Notes: a model not told the origin generated them from the letters alone. Counted from the stretch's first letter, positions 36,524 through 47,649 are shown. The stretch: DNA of 64,000 bases from Epichloe hybrida (GCA_019022495.1 JAFEKR010000025.1:124001-188000); one strand, 5' to 3'. A program made the numbers and translations.

Positions 36524-37392
36524 GTACAACAGCAACACACGTTCCGTGGATTTGATCTTGGTCAGAAGAATGCCTCGCGACCATGCATGTACAAATTTCC
36601 TGTCCTTCCATCTCATTGGGGTTTTCTTAGAGTGCTTGTTGGCGCCTTCTCAATTCTGTCCCGAGACCCACCGAAGCAGCGAGCGATTCCTTCTTGGCTC
36701 GTCTCCCCCCCCTCATCTTCCATTCTACTATTCTCCCTTTTTTTTTTTCTTTTCTTTTCTTTTCCTTTTTTTTTTTTTTTTTTTTTAGGGGGGTAGGGGG
36801 GGCTGAGTGATTACCATGGGAACCAGCATGTTGCCCCGTAATGCAGTGCTTCGCTGGGGGTTCTGTGTCGCAGGAAAGGCTTGATAAAAACCATGTTGCT
36901 TTGTCGTCTGGCGTTGAGGTGTTTTTTTGTTTTTGGCGCGGGGAGGATCATATTCTCTTCTGCTCATGATAGTCGTAGGTGTAGGTAGGTCCGCTTGGCC
37001 GCAGCCAAGTAGAGGAATTGGCCGTGTAAAACAACGCTGTTTTGAAGGACATGGAGGGCAGAGAATAGACTTGATACATTGACAAGTAGACTCTTGTGTG
37101 GAACAAGGAACGGATTGATGCAGGTGCGACATTGGTTTCAACGTCCTTGCTCTCTTGTCTTGGGAATGTTCATTAACTTGGGGAAACAAGGGACATGCAT
37201 GATGCCCCTTTTGAAATGCATCTCACTACTCTTTTTGTGAACTAGTGCCTGTACAAATCATGTTTCTTGGTCCCCATCAGCCACGGGTGTGTGCTCTGCT
37301 CTGCTCTGCTCTGTTGCACGAATACAAGGACTCAAGTGCAGTCCTCCCATCGCATCTTTCCCCCCCTTCTCTCCTGTGACCCAGCTGTGAAA
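36524..37392. other. convergent 3' spacer between HPC2 and the GGA gene
   Basis: No gene is seen. It contains a long T-rich tract with runs of T (36736-36786) followed by GGGGGGTAGGGGGG, and a CTCTG repeat near 37294-37312. It is probably 3' untranslated sequence from both sides. Confidence 0.5.
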
Positions 37393-39636
37393 TTAGGCGA
37401 TGCTGAACTCGGGAATCTCACCCATCTCATTCTTCTGCTCGGTACCAACTTTGTACGTGGCTCGCCATCTCAACTTGACAGACTCTACTTTTTGCGCCTG
37501 GTTGCCCGAGTGCCAAACGTTGACTTCTTGGGTAATGCCGCGGATTTGCTTGGGAGCGAGGTCACGACCTGTTTGCGGTCTGAGTTGCAGCTCGTAGCCC
37601 TGCGAGGTTTTTGGACTAGTCAGTGTCTTTTTTTTTTCTGGGAGGACATGACGGACGAGAGGAGGGGTTTTGTTTGGGCAAAACTCACTTTGGTGACCGC
37701 CAGCTGGAAATGGAGCTCCGTTACGGGCTGAGCAGAGTTGTTGGAAAAGGCAAAGGTGATGTGGATGGAGTTGCTTGCGCCGGTGGCACGTCCGGCGAGG
37801 AAATCGGTGCGCAGGAGAGACTGGTTGATTGTGCCCTTGTGTTCCCTAGGCTTGCTAGACGCGGCGGGAGGTAGGGACGAGGAAAAGCTCCATTCGTCTT
37901 CGTCGTTGTTGGACGCGGCCGCCCGTTGAGATGGTGGAGGTGGAGGTGGAGGTGTTGAAGAAGTGGCTGCCAGAGCGGCAAATGGGTCGGCGGCCACTTG
38001 GTAAGCTGGGGGTTTGGTTTGTTGCTGAAGCGAAGGCTGAGGAGTGCCTGAATGTGAGGGCATTGGTGATGTGAAGGATGCAAACTGCGAAAAGGAAGGG
38101 GTTTGGTTGGACACGTTGCCACTCGCGCTGTTGTCCTGCGTCACAGATGAAAGCAGAGCCGGGCCTGGTATGTCTTGTCGCCGTTATCGTCAGCAAAGGA
38201 GGGGGGGATAGAAAAAGAAAAAGAAAAAAGAAAAAAGGGGTTAAATATTAACAAGGCAAACAGGCTCTGGTGGAGGAGAGAATGAGGTTCGCATTGCCGC
38301 CAAACTTACTCGAATTGGCTCCAAACCCGAGGCTGATGTTGCCCCCTTGACCGAAAGTGCTTGAACTGCTGCTACCAATGTCGAGACCCAACAAGTCGTT
38401 TTCCAGACCACCTGCCTGTGACGCACCAGCTGCAGAAGCGCCATTGCTTCCATTGGTGGCGCCACTTGCATCGCCATCGAAGTCGATCAGAGACAACTCG
38501 GTGGCCGCGTTGGGCGAAGTCGATGAAAAGGCTTTGGATGCTGATGACGGAGGAGCAGCGCCAGATGCAACTTTAGCTGCCCCTTCCAAGTCACCCTTTT
38601 TCATCAGCTTATATCTCTCCACAGTTCGATGGATGCTGTCATTGATGTCGAGCAATCGAGCGACGGCCTCGTGGTCTTCCGATTCTCCTCGCACATCTTT
38701 TGAATCTTGGGCTGCGCACTCTGCAGCGCCGAGGCAAGCTCACTGAAGACATCTCCGTCGGACATTTTATCGCCTGGCTTGAAGGCTTCCAGACGTTCTT
38801 CCAGCAATCTTGCCTTTGCCTGTATCTTGGACACTTCCTCGGCTGCCTTGGCCCGGTAGTCCGTCTTGGATCGGGTATCGTAACCGGCCATGACTTTCAT
38901 CAAGCGATTTGCCTCTCGAAGATCCTCGGGCGACCCGCGGCGGATGAGTTCTTGGAGTTTGGCCGACTGCGCTTCCTTTTCCTCCTCCTCCATCTCTTCG
39001 GCAGACTTCAGGTTCTGCGGCTCAAGTTAGTACCATGGCAAACGACAAAAAAAAAAAAAAAAACGTCTCTGGAGCCGAGTTTTGTTGTACTCACGTCGCT
39101 GGATTCAGGACGGCAGCATCCTCCCTTCGAACTTCAGGGAACATGTAGCCCTTGTAGCTCAGCAAGCGATGCATATCTCTAATGAAACCCAAATCCTCCT
39201 TGTAGCGACTGGTGTCGCATATCGTCACGCGCCATTCCTCGATGGCCTCGAGGATCCTGGCTTGCACCCTCGTTGGTCGCATGGGCGGTCGCTCAGGAAA
39301 TCTGCGGACGAGTTCATTGAGGAACTCCTTGGTGCTGATCTGCAAGTGAAAGGGGTAGCCGCAGTTCTTGACGCATATGTCGAGCAGGCCGAGGGCCAGA
39401 AGCGCAACGTTGGGGTTCCGATGGTTGATGTAGCTGACGATGGTGGTGGCTGCCTCGCGAGGAGCAGAGCCTTTTCTGCTGTTGATTAAATCGGCAATCT
39501 CTAGACACAGCGCCAGGTTAGGCTCGTAGTTTTCGGGGCTGCAAGCGCCTTGGATGAAGCGCTGGAGCTGCGAAGGGGCGTGGCCAAACTCGCTCCAGCA
39601 ATCTCGAGCGGCTGCCCTTGCCGAAGCAGCCTCCAT
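37393..39636 (-). CDS. GGA-type clathrin adaptor (VHS-GAT-GAE) with two apparent frameshifts
   Basis: Segments 39095-39636, 38310-39014, 38164-37689 and 37599-37393 encode a VHS domain (SPENYEPNLALCLEIADLIN, about 10-150), a GAT domain (REANRLMKVMAGYD to HRTVERYKLMKKGDLEG), a disordered hinge with LGLD-type clathrin-box sequence (ENDLLGLDI), and a GAE ear (ITFAFSNNSAQPVTELHFQLAV … IPEFSIA). GGA proteins sort cargo at the trans-Golgi with Arf GTPase. The frame breaks twice: at about 38683, within MCEE/SEDHEA, with no room for an intron; and at the first splice junction (39095/39014), where a strong donor and a TACTAAC branch point join out of phase. Each needs one extra base, and with both the length becomes exactly 643 codons plus stop. 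It is therefore a broken gene or, more likely, sequence error. Confidence 0.85.
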
Positions 39637-39640
39637 GGTC

Positions 39641-39718
39641 GCCGATTGTGCCGATTGTGCCGATTGTACCGATGAATGTGCCGATTGTGCCGATGATGCC
39701 GCCGATTATGCCGATGAA
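39641..39718. repeat. 9-bp minisatellite (GCCGATTGT units) abutting the GGA start codon
   Basis: About eight imperfect units of GCCGATKRT lie immediately upstream of the GGA ATG, in its 5' leader on the minus strand. Confidence 0.8.
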
Positions 39719-40175
39719 CAGAGTGCTCAGAGGCTTCTTGGTTGGTTGGACGTATTTGTATGTAGTTGCGTGATGTGATGGGAGTCCAGCCCGCAGATGG
39801 CAGCAAGTGGACCTCCAAGAAGTGGCCGAGTTGCAGCCGAAGTCGGGTTGCTGCGTAATAAACAAGACGAGAACAAGAAGAAGCAAGGGAAGGGGGGGGG
39901 GACAAGGATATAAAAATTCTGGAATCGATTTAACGAGTCCTTGATGGCTGCTGGGCTGCTGACTGACTGACTGACTGATCCTGAGAGGACCCCCCCCGCC
40001 CCGCCCCACCATACCTTGTCTTTTTTTTTTTTTTTTTTTTTTTCTTTTGCTGTACGGAGGAGCACGACGGAGAAAGACCAGAACGAAGCATCCATCACCA
40101 GCCCATCACCAGCCCATTGCCGAGCACTCGGGATTTTCGTCCTCTTTCTCTTAAGACGCCGATTTGTCCACGCCA

Positions 40176-41485
40176 ATGGTCCGACACAAGAAGGATTTTC
40201 CCGCCAGGGGTAAGAGAGGCGGCGGCCGGGGCGGCGGTTCAAGACAGCCCCGCCGGCATCATGACCGCCAGCGTGATGACCATGACGAAGATAGCCCGCC
40301 TGCAACACCTGCTTTCAAAGCAGCCTGTTGGGACCTGGGCCACTGCGATCCGAAGCGATGCTCGGGGAAAAAGCTGATGAGGCTGGGACTCATGCGTCAT
40401 CTTCACATGGGCCAACGGCACAACGGAGTCATCATCACCCCCAACGGCCGTCAAGTCGTCTCCCCGGCCGATGGAGAACTAATGGACCAGCACGGCGCCG
40501 CCGTCGTCGAGTGCTCATGGGCCCGGACGCAAGAGGTCCAGTGGAGCAAGGTCGGGGGGAAATGCGAAAGATTGCTGCCGTATCTTGTCGCCGCCAACAC
40601 AGTCAACTATGGCAAGCCATGGCGGTTGAACTGCGTCGAGGCTCTGGCGGCGGCCTTCTACATCTGCGGACACCCGGACTGGGCGGAGCAAATACTGGCG
40701 CCCTTCTCGTACGGAGAGTCGTTCCTGAGCATCAACTCCAGCATACTCGAGCGATACGCCACCTGCGAAGATGCAGCGGCCGTGAAGAAGACGGAAGCAG
40801 AATGGATGGAGAGGCTGGAGCGTGAGTACGCAGAGAGCAGAGAACAAGGCAGCGGTGACATGTGGACAACCGGCAACACCAACCGAAGAGCCATTTCCTC
40901 TTCCGACGACGACGAGACGACGACGACGACCAAGACGACGACGAAGAAGACAGTGGCGCGAGGTCGGACCGTCGAGGGAGCCTCGATGGCATATACCTGG
41001 GCAAACGACCACTGGGCCCCAAGCCCAGCGAGGTCCCGCCACACATGGCAGATGGAGAGGCGAAGCGTGACAAGGATCCCTTCGACGTCACAGATGACAG
41101 CGACGACGAAGCCGCCATGGAGGAGATACGGCGCAAGGTTCTGGCTTCCAAACCATTCTCAAACCCGAACCCGGAGACGGAGCAGAGGAAAAAACCTGCC
41201 ACGATACCCAAGCCTCCGCAACGCCAGCAGTATCAGGTCGATCTCGACGTGCAGCCCGATTCGGACAATGAGAGACGTGTCGGCGACGAAGACGGCGATG
41301 ATGATGATGAGGACGATAGTGGTGCCGGGCATGATGATGACTTCGATAACATCATGGAAGCGACGCCGGTTACCGACAAGATTGGGTTGGCAAAACTCGA
41401 AAAGGAACGGAGACAAGCCACCACCACCACCACCACCACCAGGAGCTTCTCATTGAACTCTGTTTCTGCACCCAACCGATGGTAG
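40176..41485 (+). CDS. TSR3: TSR3 18S rRNA aminocarboxypropyltransferase, with one apparent frameshift
   Basis: The enzyme adds the acp group from S-adenosylmethionine to the hypermodified pseudouridine of 18S rRNA late in 40S maturation. Residues 45-220 hold the family pattern: CWDLGHCDPKRCSGKKL, GVIITPNGRQVVSPAD, VVECSWAR, RLLPYLVAANTVNYGKPW and YGESFLSINSSILERY. The N-terminus is a basic RG-rich tail and the start is ATG (MVRHKKDF). The conserved frame enters an acidic run (SSSDDDE) at about 40905-40915. There GACGACGACGA-GACGAC lacks one base, and the natural acidic tail (IYLGKRPLGPKP … DPFDVTDDSDDEAA) continues in another frame to 41485. Restoring one base gives 436 residues. It shares a 540-bp divergent promoter with the GGA gene. 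Confidence 0.88.
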
Positions 41486-41708
41486 TAAAGATGACATTGA
41501 AGGTGAAACAAACATGGCCATGTGAAACCAAGATGAATCTTGCTTGTTTTTTTGAATGTTATATGGTACATACATGGCTGATAATAGTACACGTCTGTGA
41601 GAAAGTTAACCTGTTGTACATATTTCCACCCCTTTTGATGTCGTTGCAAGGACCACCCTCTTCACAACATAATTCCGTCCGTCTAATCCGTATACGCCCC
41701 CTCTATTC

Positions 41709-44700
41709 TCACAAGAGTTTTCGCTCCTCCCTCACCTCTTCGTATGTCTGAATTTGATCGTCCACTTGGAAATCCTGAAAGTCTTCCAGTCCAATGCCGC
41801 ACTCGGTGCCCTTGCCCATCTCCGTGACATCTTTCTTGACGTGCTTGAGCGTATCGATTTTGCCTGTTATAGTAGAGATTAATTTTTCATAAAGGTTCCT
41901 ATTGCCTCTTCCTTTCAACTAGTCACTCACCTTGGAAAACGACTTTGCCCTTCCGTATCACCTTGACCAGGGAAGACTTCTTGATCGATCCGTTTCGAAC
42001 TCTGCATCCCGCGATATTCTTCAAGACCCTCTTTTTCACGTTGATGGGGAAGATTGCAAAATGTCCGCTTCGCCGCTTACGCGGCTCGAGACGTTCATGG
42101 GAAGAAGTGCCGACAGGGCCGCTTTGACGTCGTCGACTACATGGTAGATGACGTTGTGGTCGAGAATCTTGACCTTGGCATCCTCGGCGCGCTGCTTGAT
42201 ATGGGGCAGAACGGGCAGATTGAAACTGACAATGACGCTGTTCGAGGCCGCGGCGTGGTCGATGTCGTATTCTGATACTTGGCCGGCTGCTGATCTGAGG
42301 ATCCTGGGCCGCACCTCATGATTGCCTAGTTCGAGAATACTCCCGCACACGGCTTCCACCGAGCCGACGGCATCGGCCTTGACGGTGAAGTTCTGGCATA
42401 GCACGCCGGGCTGCTCGGCGGGCTCCCGCACCGCTTGGTCGGCAGAGGTGATTGCTTCGGCGGCAGCGTCGGCGGCAGCCTTCTCGCGTTGTCGCTGCTC
42501 TTGCTCCGCCAGCTGCGCCGAGCTTTCTTCACGCTCCGCCATCTCCATTCGATACTCGACCGCCGTCTTGGCCCTCCCTTCGTCGGGCGCCTGAAGCACT
42601 CGCTGTCCGGCATCCGGCAGCTCTCGCCAGCCCAGAATTTCAACGGGGCTGCCGGGTGGTGCCTCGGCGAGTTCCTTGCCTGCCTCGTTTCGTAGAACCC
42701 GGATCCTTGCCCACGTCTTGCCGGCAACAATGACATCTCCCGGACAAAGAGTTCCCCTCTTGACGAGAACAGTCGCGGCCTTGCCGTTCTGCTTGACACT
42801 TGATTCGAGAACCCAGCCCTCGGCCATGCCATCAGGTTCGGCTCGAAAATCGAGCATTTCCGAGAGCGCAACAATGTTCTCCTCCAAGTCAGCCATACCC
42901 TGACCAGTCTTGCCGCTGACGCACACGACTTGCACGTCGCCACCGTAGTCTTCAATTTCGACGCCATGCCGCGCGAGATCAGCCTTGACTTGGTCCACTC
43001 GGGCGTCCTCCTTGTCGATCTTGTTGATAGCCACAATGATGGGCACCTTGGCCGATGTGGCATGCTTGAGGGCTTCAATGGTTTGTGGCATGACGCTGTC
43101 ATCTGCTGCCACGACGAGGACGACGATATCCGTGACATTAGCTCCGCGTTGGCGCATTGACAGGAATGCCGCGTGGCCCGGTGTGTCCAAGAATGTGATT
43201 TGCCTCCCGGTGGACATTTTGACAACAAATGCACCAATGTGCTGCGTGATACCGCCGTGCTCCTGTGCGGCAACGGAAGATTTTCGAAGCCAATCCAGAA
43301 GCGTTGTCTTCCCGTGATCGACGTGACCCATGATGGTGACTACAGGAGGTCGACTGGGGAGAGAGGAAACGTCGTCGGGCATCGGCCGCGCTCTCAAATC
43401 ACGCTGCGACCCAGAGTCTACTGAAGGTTCGAGCCCGTACTCCATGGATATGAGCGCAGCTGTTTCGCCAGTCATGATGGTGTCAGGGGTTACATTTTCA
43501 AAACCCATCTCTTCCATGTCGACCAAGAACTGTTCGGGCCGTTGCTTGAGGGCTTGCGCCAGATTCGATGCGCTGATGTACTCTGGCAGGAATATTGGGA
43601 CAGCCGGCTGTTCTTCTCCAACATGTTGCTGTCTCCGAGCTTCCTTTTCGACCTTTCGGCGTTGTTTATGTTCCCACCGATGAATCGACTCGTCATCCCA
43701 ATTCTCGTCTTCCATTCGGCGTGCCCTCGACGACTTTTTCGATTTCTTGGGACGTTTCTCATCTGCTCTCGTCTCTTCTTCTTCAATCTCAAACCGAGAC
43801 TTCCATCGTTCGCTTCGCCGATCACCATCCCTGGAGGCGTGATGTGCAGATGTGTCGCGGCCATGCAATGCTGCATCACCTTCTCCCGAGTTCTTATCTG
43901 TAGACTTCTTGGTCAAGCCATCAGCTGCTGAAACCTCCCGTCGGCCTTTCCCTTTGCCCTCTTCAAGTCTGCCACCCTTGTGTCTAACTCGCCCCAGAAA
44001 TCCTGGGTAGCTGAGAGACCCCCGTCGCCGAAGATGTTGCCGCGGCCGTGTGGCCACTGGATAGTATCTTCGTTTTGTGCTGAGAATGGGCATCCGACCT
44101 ATTTGATCGCGTGATTTCTGACCGAATCGTCGAATCGTTCCCGAAATTTTGAGCGTCAGTTGGTACCTGAGCTTTGCGATTGCTGAATGTGCCCCATCCG
44201 ACCTGCCTGGGGGCACCACCAGGGGGTTGCTTCGTCGATTCGTAGTATTGCGTCTTGCGCTGGCCGGAATGTGCATTTCCACCAAGGAATTGCGACGATG
44301 AGGAGGTATTCGTAGCGCCTGGCGCAAACCTGCTCGTGCTACCTCGGGCCGGTGGACTTTGACTGCTCGCGGGCGTTGACTTGGCAGCCGAAGAGGACTG
44401 AGGCTCTCGAATGGACCTGAAGACATCGGAAAGAACCGACTTGGACTTGTTCACTTGCGCTTGATGGCTGGCACGAAATGGCGTTTCAGTCTTGAGCTGA
44501 TCAGCGCTGCTGCGGGGGGTAGGCCTGTGATGTCGGTCTGGGCTGGTCTTTGCCTCGGAGCCGGCGGTCCTGTTTCTTGCCTCTCTCTCGTGCGGCAGGA
44601 GGCTATCGCTCGCGGAGCTTGATGTGTCGTGCGACGTTTTGACGGAGGCGAAAGAGCCCCAGGAGCTTCCGGGGGGGTTGGAGCCACGGGCGAATTTCCC

Positions 44701-44957
44701 AGCGAAATTTGATCTCGGGCCTTTGTTCTCGCCATCATTTGAATTGCGCAGGCCAGATGTCGTGCAAAGGGAACGGGCGGGCCATGCGCGTTGCTGGCTC
44801 AACAGGCAAGTCGAAGACAGATGGAGTCGAAGTCTGCAATTTGTACAAATGAACGGATGGCCGCGGCCCTATTAACGAAGAATCATGAGCATTGCATCGT
44901 AGAATCGACTCATGGTGCAGCAGGGAAACTTACCTTCCAGGCACGGGCTCTTAACAT
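41709..44957 (-). CDS. mitochondrial translation initiation factor IF-2, with apparent frameshifts
   Basis: Exons are 44934-44957 (MLRARAWK, 24 nt), 41931-44868 and 41709-41863, with GT-AG introns of 65 and 67 bp. The basic N-terminus is a mitochondrial presequence. The GTPase core is intact: G1 [10 protein letters not shown]3 DTPGH, G4 NKID, G5 SGKTG. Domain II, the IF-2 domain 3 region ([15 protein letters not shown]) and the C-terminal domain ([20 protein letters not shown] … [11 protein letters not shown]) follow. The frame breaks at about 42055 ([15 protein letters not shown]), where one base is missing. In the variable N-terminus the reading changes frame again between about 44075 and 43935; two further single-base losses, one gain, or a roughly 49-bp unrecognised intron would explain it. 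Three losses keep exon 2 in phase with exon 3 and give about 1039 residues. Confidence 0.87.
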
Positions 44958-45302
44958 GACGGCAGTATTATATCCTGGACCAGCAGGCAACGCGTGGCGT
45001 CGAACATTTGCCTTGGTGAGAAGGCAGAGGCAAGTCGCTCATTTCGACGTGGAGCTCCTTTTTTTTTTTTTTTTTTTCCCAGCCAGGGAACGGACGTTGA
45101 CGTTGCTTCCAACTTGCTGACTTTGACGTGGGGCCGGCCATGCATGCAATCCAAAAATGCAGCATGGATAATCATGATGACACATGATGCAAGAGAAGCT
45201 TCTCGCTCGCTCTCGCCAGCAGCCAGCACGCAGATTTTTTAACCATCACCCCTCGACGAAGCGGATTCCAATTGCATACACGGCGTCGACCGATTGCCAC
45301 AG
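44958..45302. promoter_or_regulatory. divergent promoter between mitochondrial IF-2 and the membrane protein
   Basis: Only 345 bp separate the two start codons, so this interval must carry both promoters. It holds a run of about 19 T (45060-45078) and a short palindromic GGCCGGCC-like element (45133-45139). No specific factor site was recognised. Confidence 0.55.
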
Positions 45303-46328
45303 ATGGCACCCACAAAACGATCTGCAAAGTCAAGAGTCGCCAAGTCCAGCGGCGCAGACGGGTCGTTGCCGTCACCTTTCAAGCAGCCCCCTGAGGTCTT
45401 GAAGCCCTTCATCGACGGACTATCCGAAAAACATGTCTACATCACGCACATTGTCTCCAAGGAGGCCTGGTTCAAGCGCAAAGTGTTTCTTGTCCCGGTC
45501 GCCATGAACGCAGCGGTATCTCTGCTGTTTGTATGGCGAATGTATTCCATATTGCCATGGTACTGGAAGATTGTGCAGTCCGGGCTCGGCGCGCAAAACG
45601 AAGCCACCTTTCCTGTACACGATGCGACGTGGAAGGAGTTCGCGTGGGAAGTGCTGAAACGCGGCATCACCATGTTCATCGACTTTCTCCTCTTCGTCTT
45701 TGTCTGGCCATGGCCAGTGGAATTCGCCGCAGGACAAGCTCACGGCAATCCCATGTTCTGGAGGCGCAAAGTTGGATTCCGCGACAAAGAGATTTACGTG
45801 CGACGAAGCCGTGACTGGGACCGTGTTTTGGGGGATTTCTTCAAAGATGCAGACTCGAGGAAGATCCTGTTCGCATACATCAACGCGGCAACGTCGCCCC
45901 TGTTGCAGGAGCAGAAGACGGGTTATCTGCTGATGAATGGACAATGGGACCTCGACTGGGCCAGCATGGTTCATGCCCACGAACTGGTGGACCACAAGGT
46001 AGCTGGTCTCGAGGCTTTCGCGAGTGTGGTCTTGGTTTTTCACAAAGACTTCGGCTGGATGTGCTACGATCTGAAGACCAGCATTGCTGCTGAAGGAGAT
46101 GGCAAGAGAAGACAGGTCTTTGCCTTCAGAACCGCTCTCGCAGCAATGGGCAAGGAAGACTTGTTCTACCGATGGGTGGAGATGGTGCAGTTCGATGCAA
46201 CCCAGCCTGGAGGATTCGGTCCCGAGCAACAAGAGGTCACGGCCAAGAAAATCCGAGGCATGTTTGAGGAGGCTGGCGTCAACTTTGACGAAGTGTGGAG
46301 AGAGGCCGTGAGGGACGGGGATTTATAG
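45303..46328 (+). CDS. conserved fungal membrane protein of unknown function
   Basis: One exon encodes 341 residues from the first ATG (MAPTKRSAKSR). The N-terminus is basic and Ser/Lys-rich. Two hydrophobic segments are visible: VFLVPVAMNAAVSLLFVW (about 63-80) and MFIDFLLFVFVWPWPVEF (about 124-141). A long soluble domain follows, with WRRKVGFRDKEIYVRRSRDW, a central TGYLLMNGQWDLDW and an amphipathic C-terminus (KKIRGMFEEAGVNFDEVW). I do not recognise an enzymatic motif. It looks like a conserved fungal integral membrane protein, possibly of the ER or mitochondrion given its basic start and shared promoter with IF-2, but location is inference. Confidence 0.75.
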   Translation: MAPTKRSAKSRVAKSSGADGSLPSPFKQPPEVLKPFIDGLSEKHVYITHIVSKEAWFKRKVFLVPVAMNAAVSLLFVWRMYSILPWYWKIVQSGLGAQNEATFPVHDATWKEFAWEVLKRGITMFIDFLLFVFVWPWPVEFAAGQAHGNPMFWRRKVGFRDKEIYVRRSRDWDRVLGDFFKDADSRKILFAYINAATSPLLQEQKTGYLLMNGQWDLDWASMVHAHELVDHKVAGLEAFASVVLVFHKDFGWMCYDLKTSIAAEGDGKRRQVFAFRTALAAMGKEDLFYRWVEMVQFDATQPGGFGPEQQEVTAKKIRGMFEEAGVNFDEVWREAVRDGDL

Positions 46329-46560
46329 AGGAAACCGAGCTGAGCTGCCAACGATGAAGATGACAATCTGCACCGTTGGAATGTGTTGCTGATTTGATTG
46401 ATGCGTCGAGTTGAACAGAGTCATTCTCACAGGTTGTAGTAGTCGTCCGTAGGGTGACAGCACCACGGGGGGGGGGGGGGCGCTGGCATGTGCTCCGAGC
46501 TCACCGAGCTCACCACTAACAATCCAACAAACACCGACTACAGCCACTGTACACCCACCC

Positions 46561-47285
46561 ACTCATCACCACTGCCACCACTGTCCAGTGACCTCTGTCC
46601 ACTGTCCACTGTCTAGTGACCTCTGTCTACTATCCACTATCTAGTAACCACTGCTACTACTATTTAGTAACCTTTATTTACTATTTACTATCTAGTAATT
46701 ACTATTACTACTATCTAGTAACCTTTATTTACTATTTACTATCTAGTAACCTTTATTTACTATTTACTATCTAGTAACCTTTATTTACTATCTAGTAACT
46801 ACTACTATTACTATCTAGTAACCTCTGTTTACTATCCACTGTCTAGTGACCTCTGTCCACTGTCCACTGTCCAGTGACCACTGCCACCACTGTCCAGTGA
46901 CCTCTGTCCACTGTTCACTGTCTAGTAACCACTGCCACCACTGTCCAGTGATCTCTGTCCACTGTTCACTGTCCAGTGACCTCTGTCCACTGTCTACTAT
47001 CCAGTGACCTCTGTCCACTATCTACTATCTAGTAACCACTGCTACTACTATCTAGTAACCTCTATTTACTATTCACTATCTAGTAATTACTACTACTACT
47101 ATCTAGTAACCTCTATTTACTATCTACTATCTAGTAACCTTTATTTACTATTTAGTAACTACTACTACCACTATCCAGTAACCTCTGTCTACTGTCCACT
47201 GTCTAGTGACCTCTGTCCACTGTCTAGTGACCACTGCCACCACTGTCCAGTGACCTCTGCCACCACTGTCCACTGTCCACCCTCC
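46561..47285. repeat. degenerate minisatellite (CCAGTGACCTCTGTCCACTGT family) with RIP-like blocks
   Basis: About 725 bp of tandem units alternate two modules, roughly CCAGTGACCTCTGTCCACTGTC and CCAGTGACCACTGCCACC. Copies at about 46561-46625, 46835-47010 and 47185-47285 are GC-normal. Copies in between (46630-46830 and 47025-47180) are AT-rich by C-to-T and G-to-A changes, for example CTAGTAACC for CCAGTGACC. The block ends about 365 bp before the VPS74 start. Confidence 0.85.
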
Positions 47286-47649
47286 CTGCCCCGCGGCCCC
47301 TGCCTGCCTTGTTGGCCCATTAAACAAACGCCCCATCAATCAATCAACAACCTGGCCACGACTGAATCAGACCAGACAGAACCAGACTTTCTTGTCTGCC
47401 TCGCCGTGTGCCTCCTAAAACACCCGCACATTATTCTGCACCCACGAGTCCACGCACGACCTGACTCGTATTTGTCGCGTCCCACCCCGTGCCCCCTTTC
47501 CGCATCACACTCGAACTTGTTGCTGTCCTGTCTGGACAGTTCCGTGACCTTGCGACTGAGCGGCGCATTGACTTGTCGCCGCTGTGCTCATCCCCTCGGC
47601 GACCCCGGTTCTCTCTCTCTCTCTCTCTTCTTCTTCTTCCCAAATTGAA

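Noticed and set aside
46561..47285. Possible CRISPR-like array
   Set aside because: The units are contiguous and degenerate with no unique spacers, and the host is a eukaryote; it is a minisatellite.
47004..47648. 214-codon Tyr/Leu/Ser-rich frame
   Set aside because: It is a translation of the minisatellite; the repeat unit happens to lack stops in this frame.
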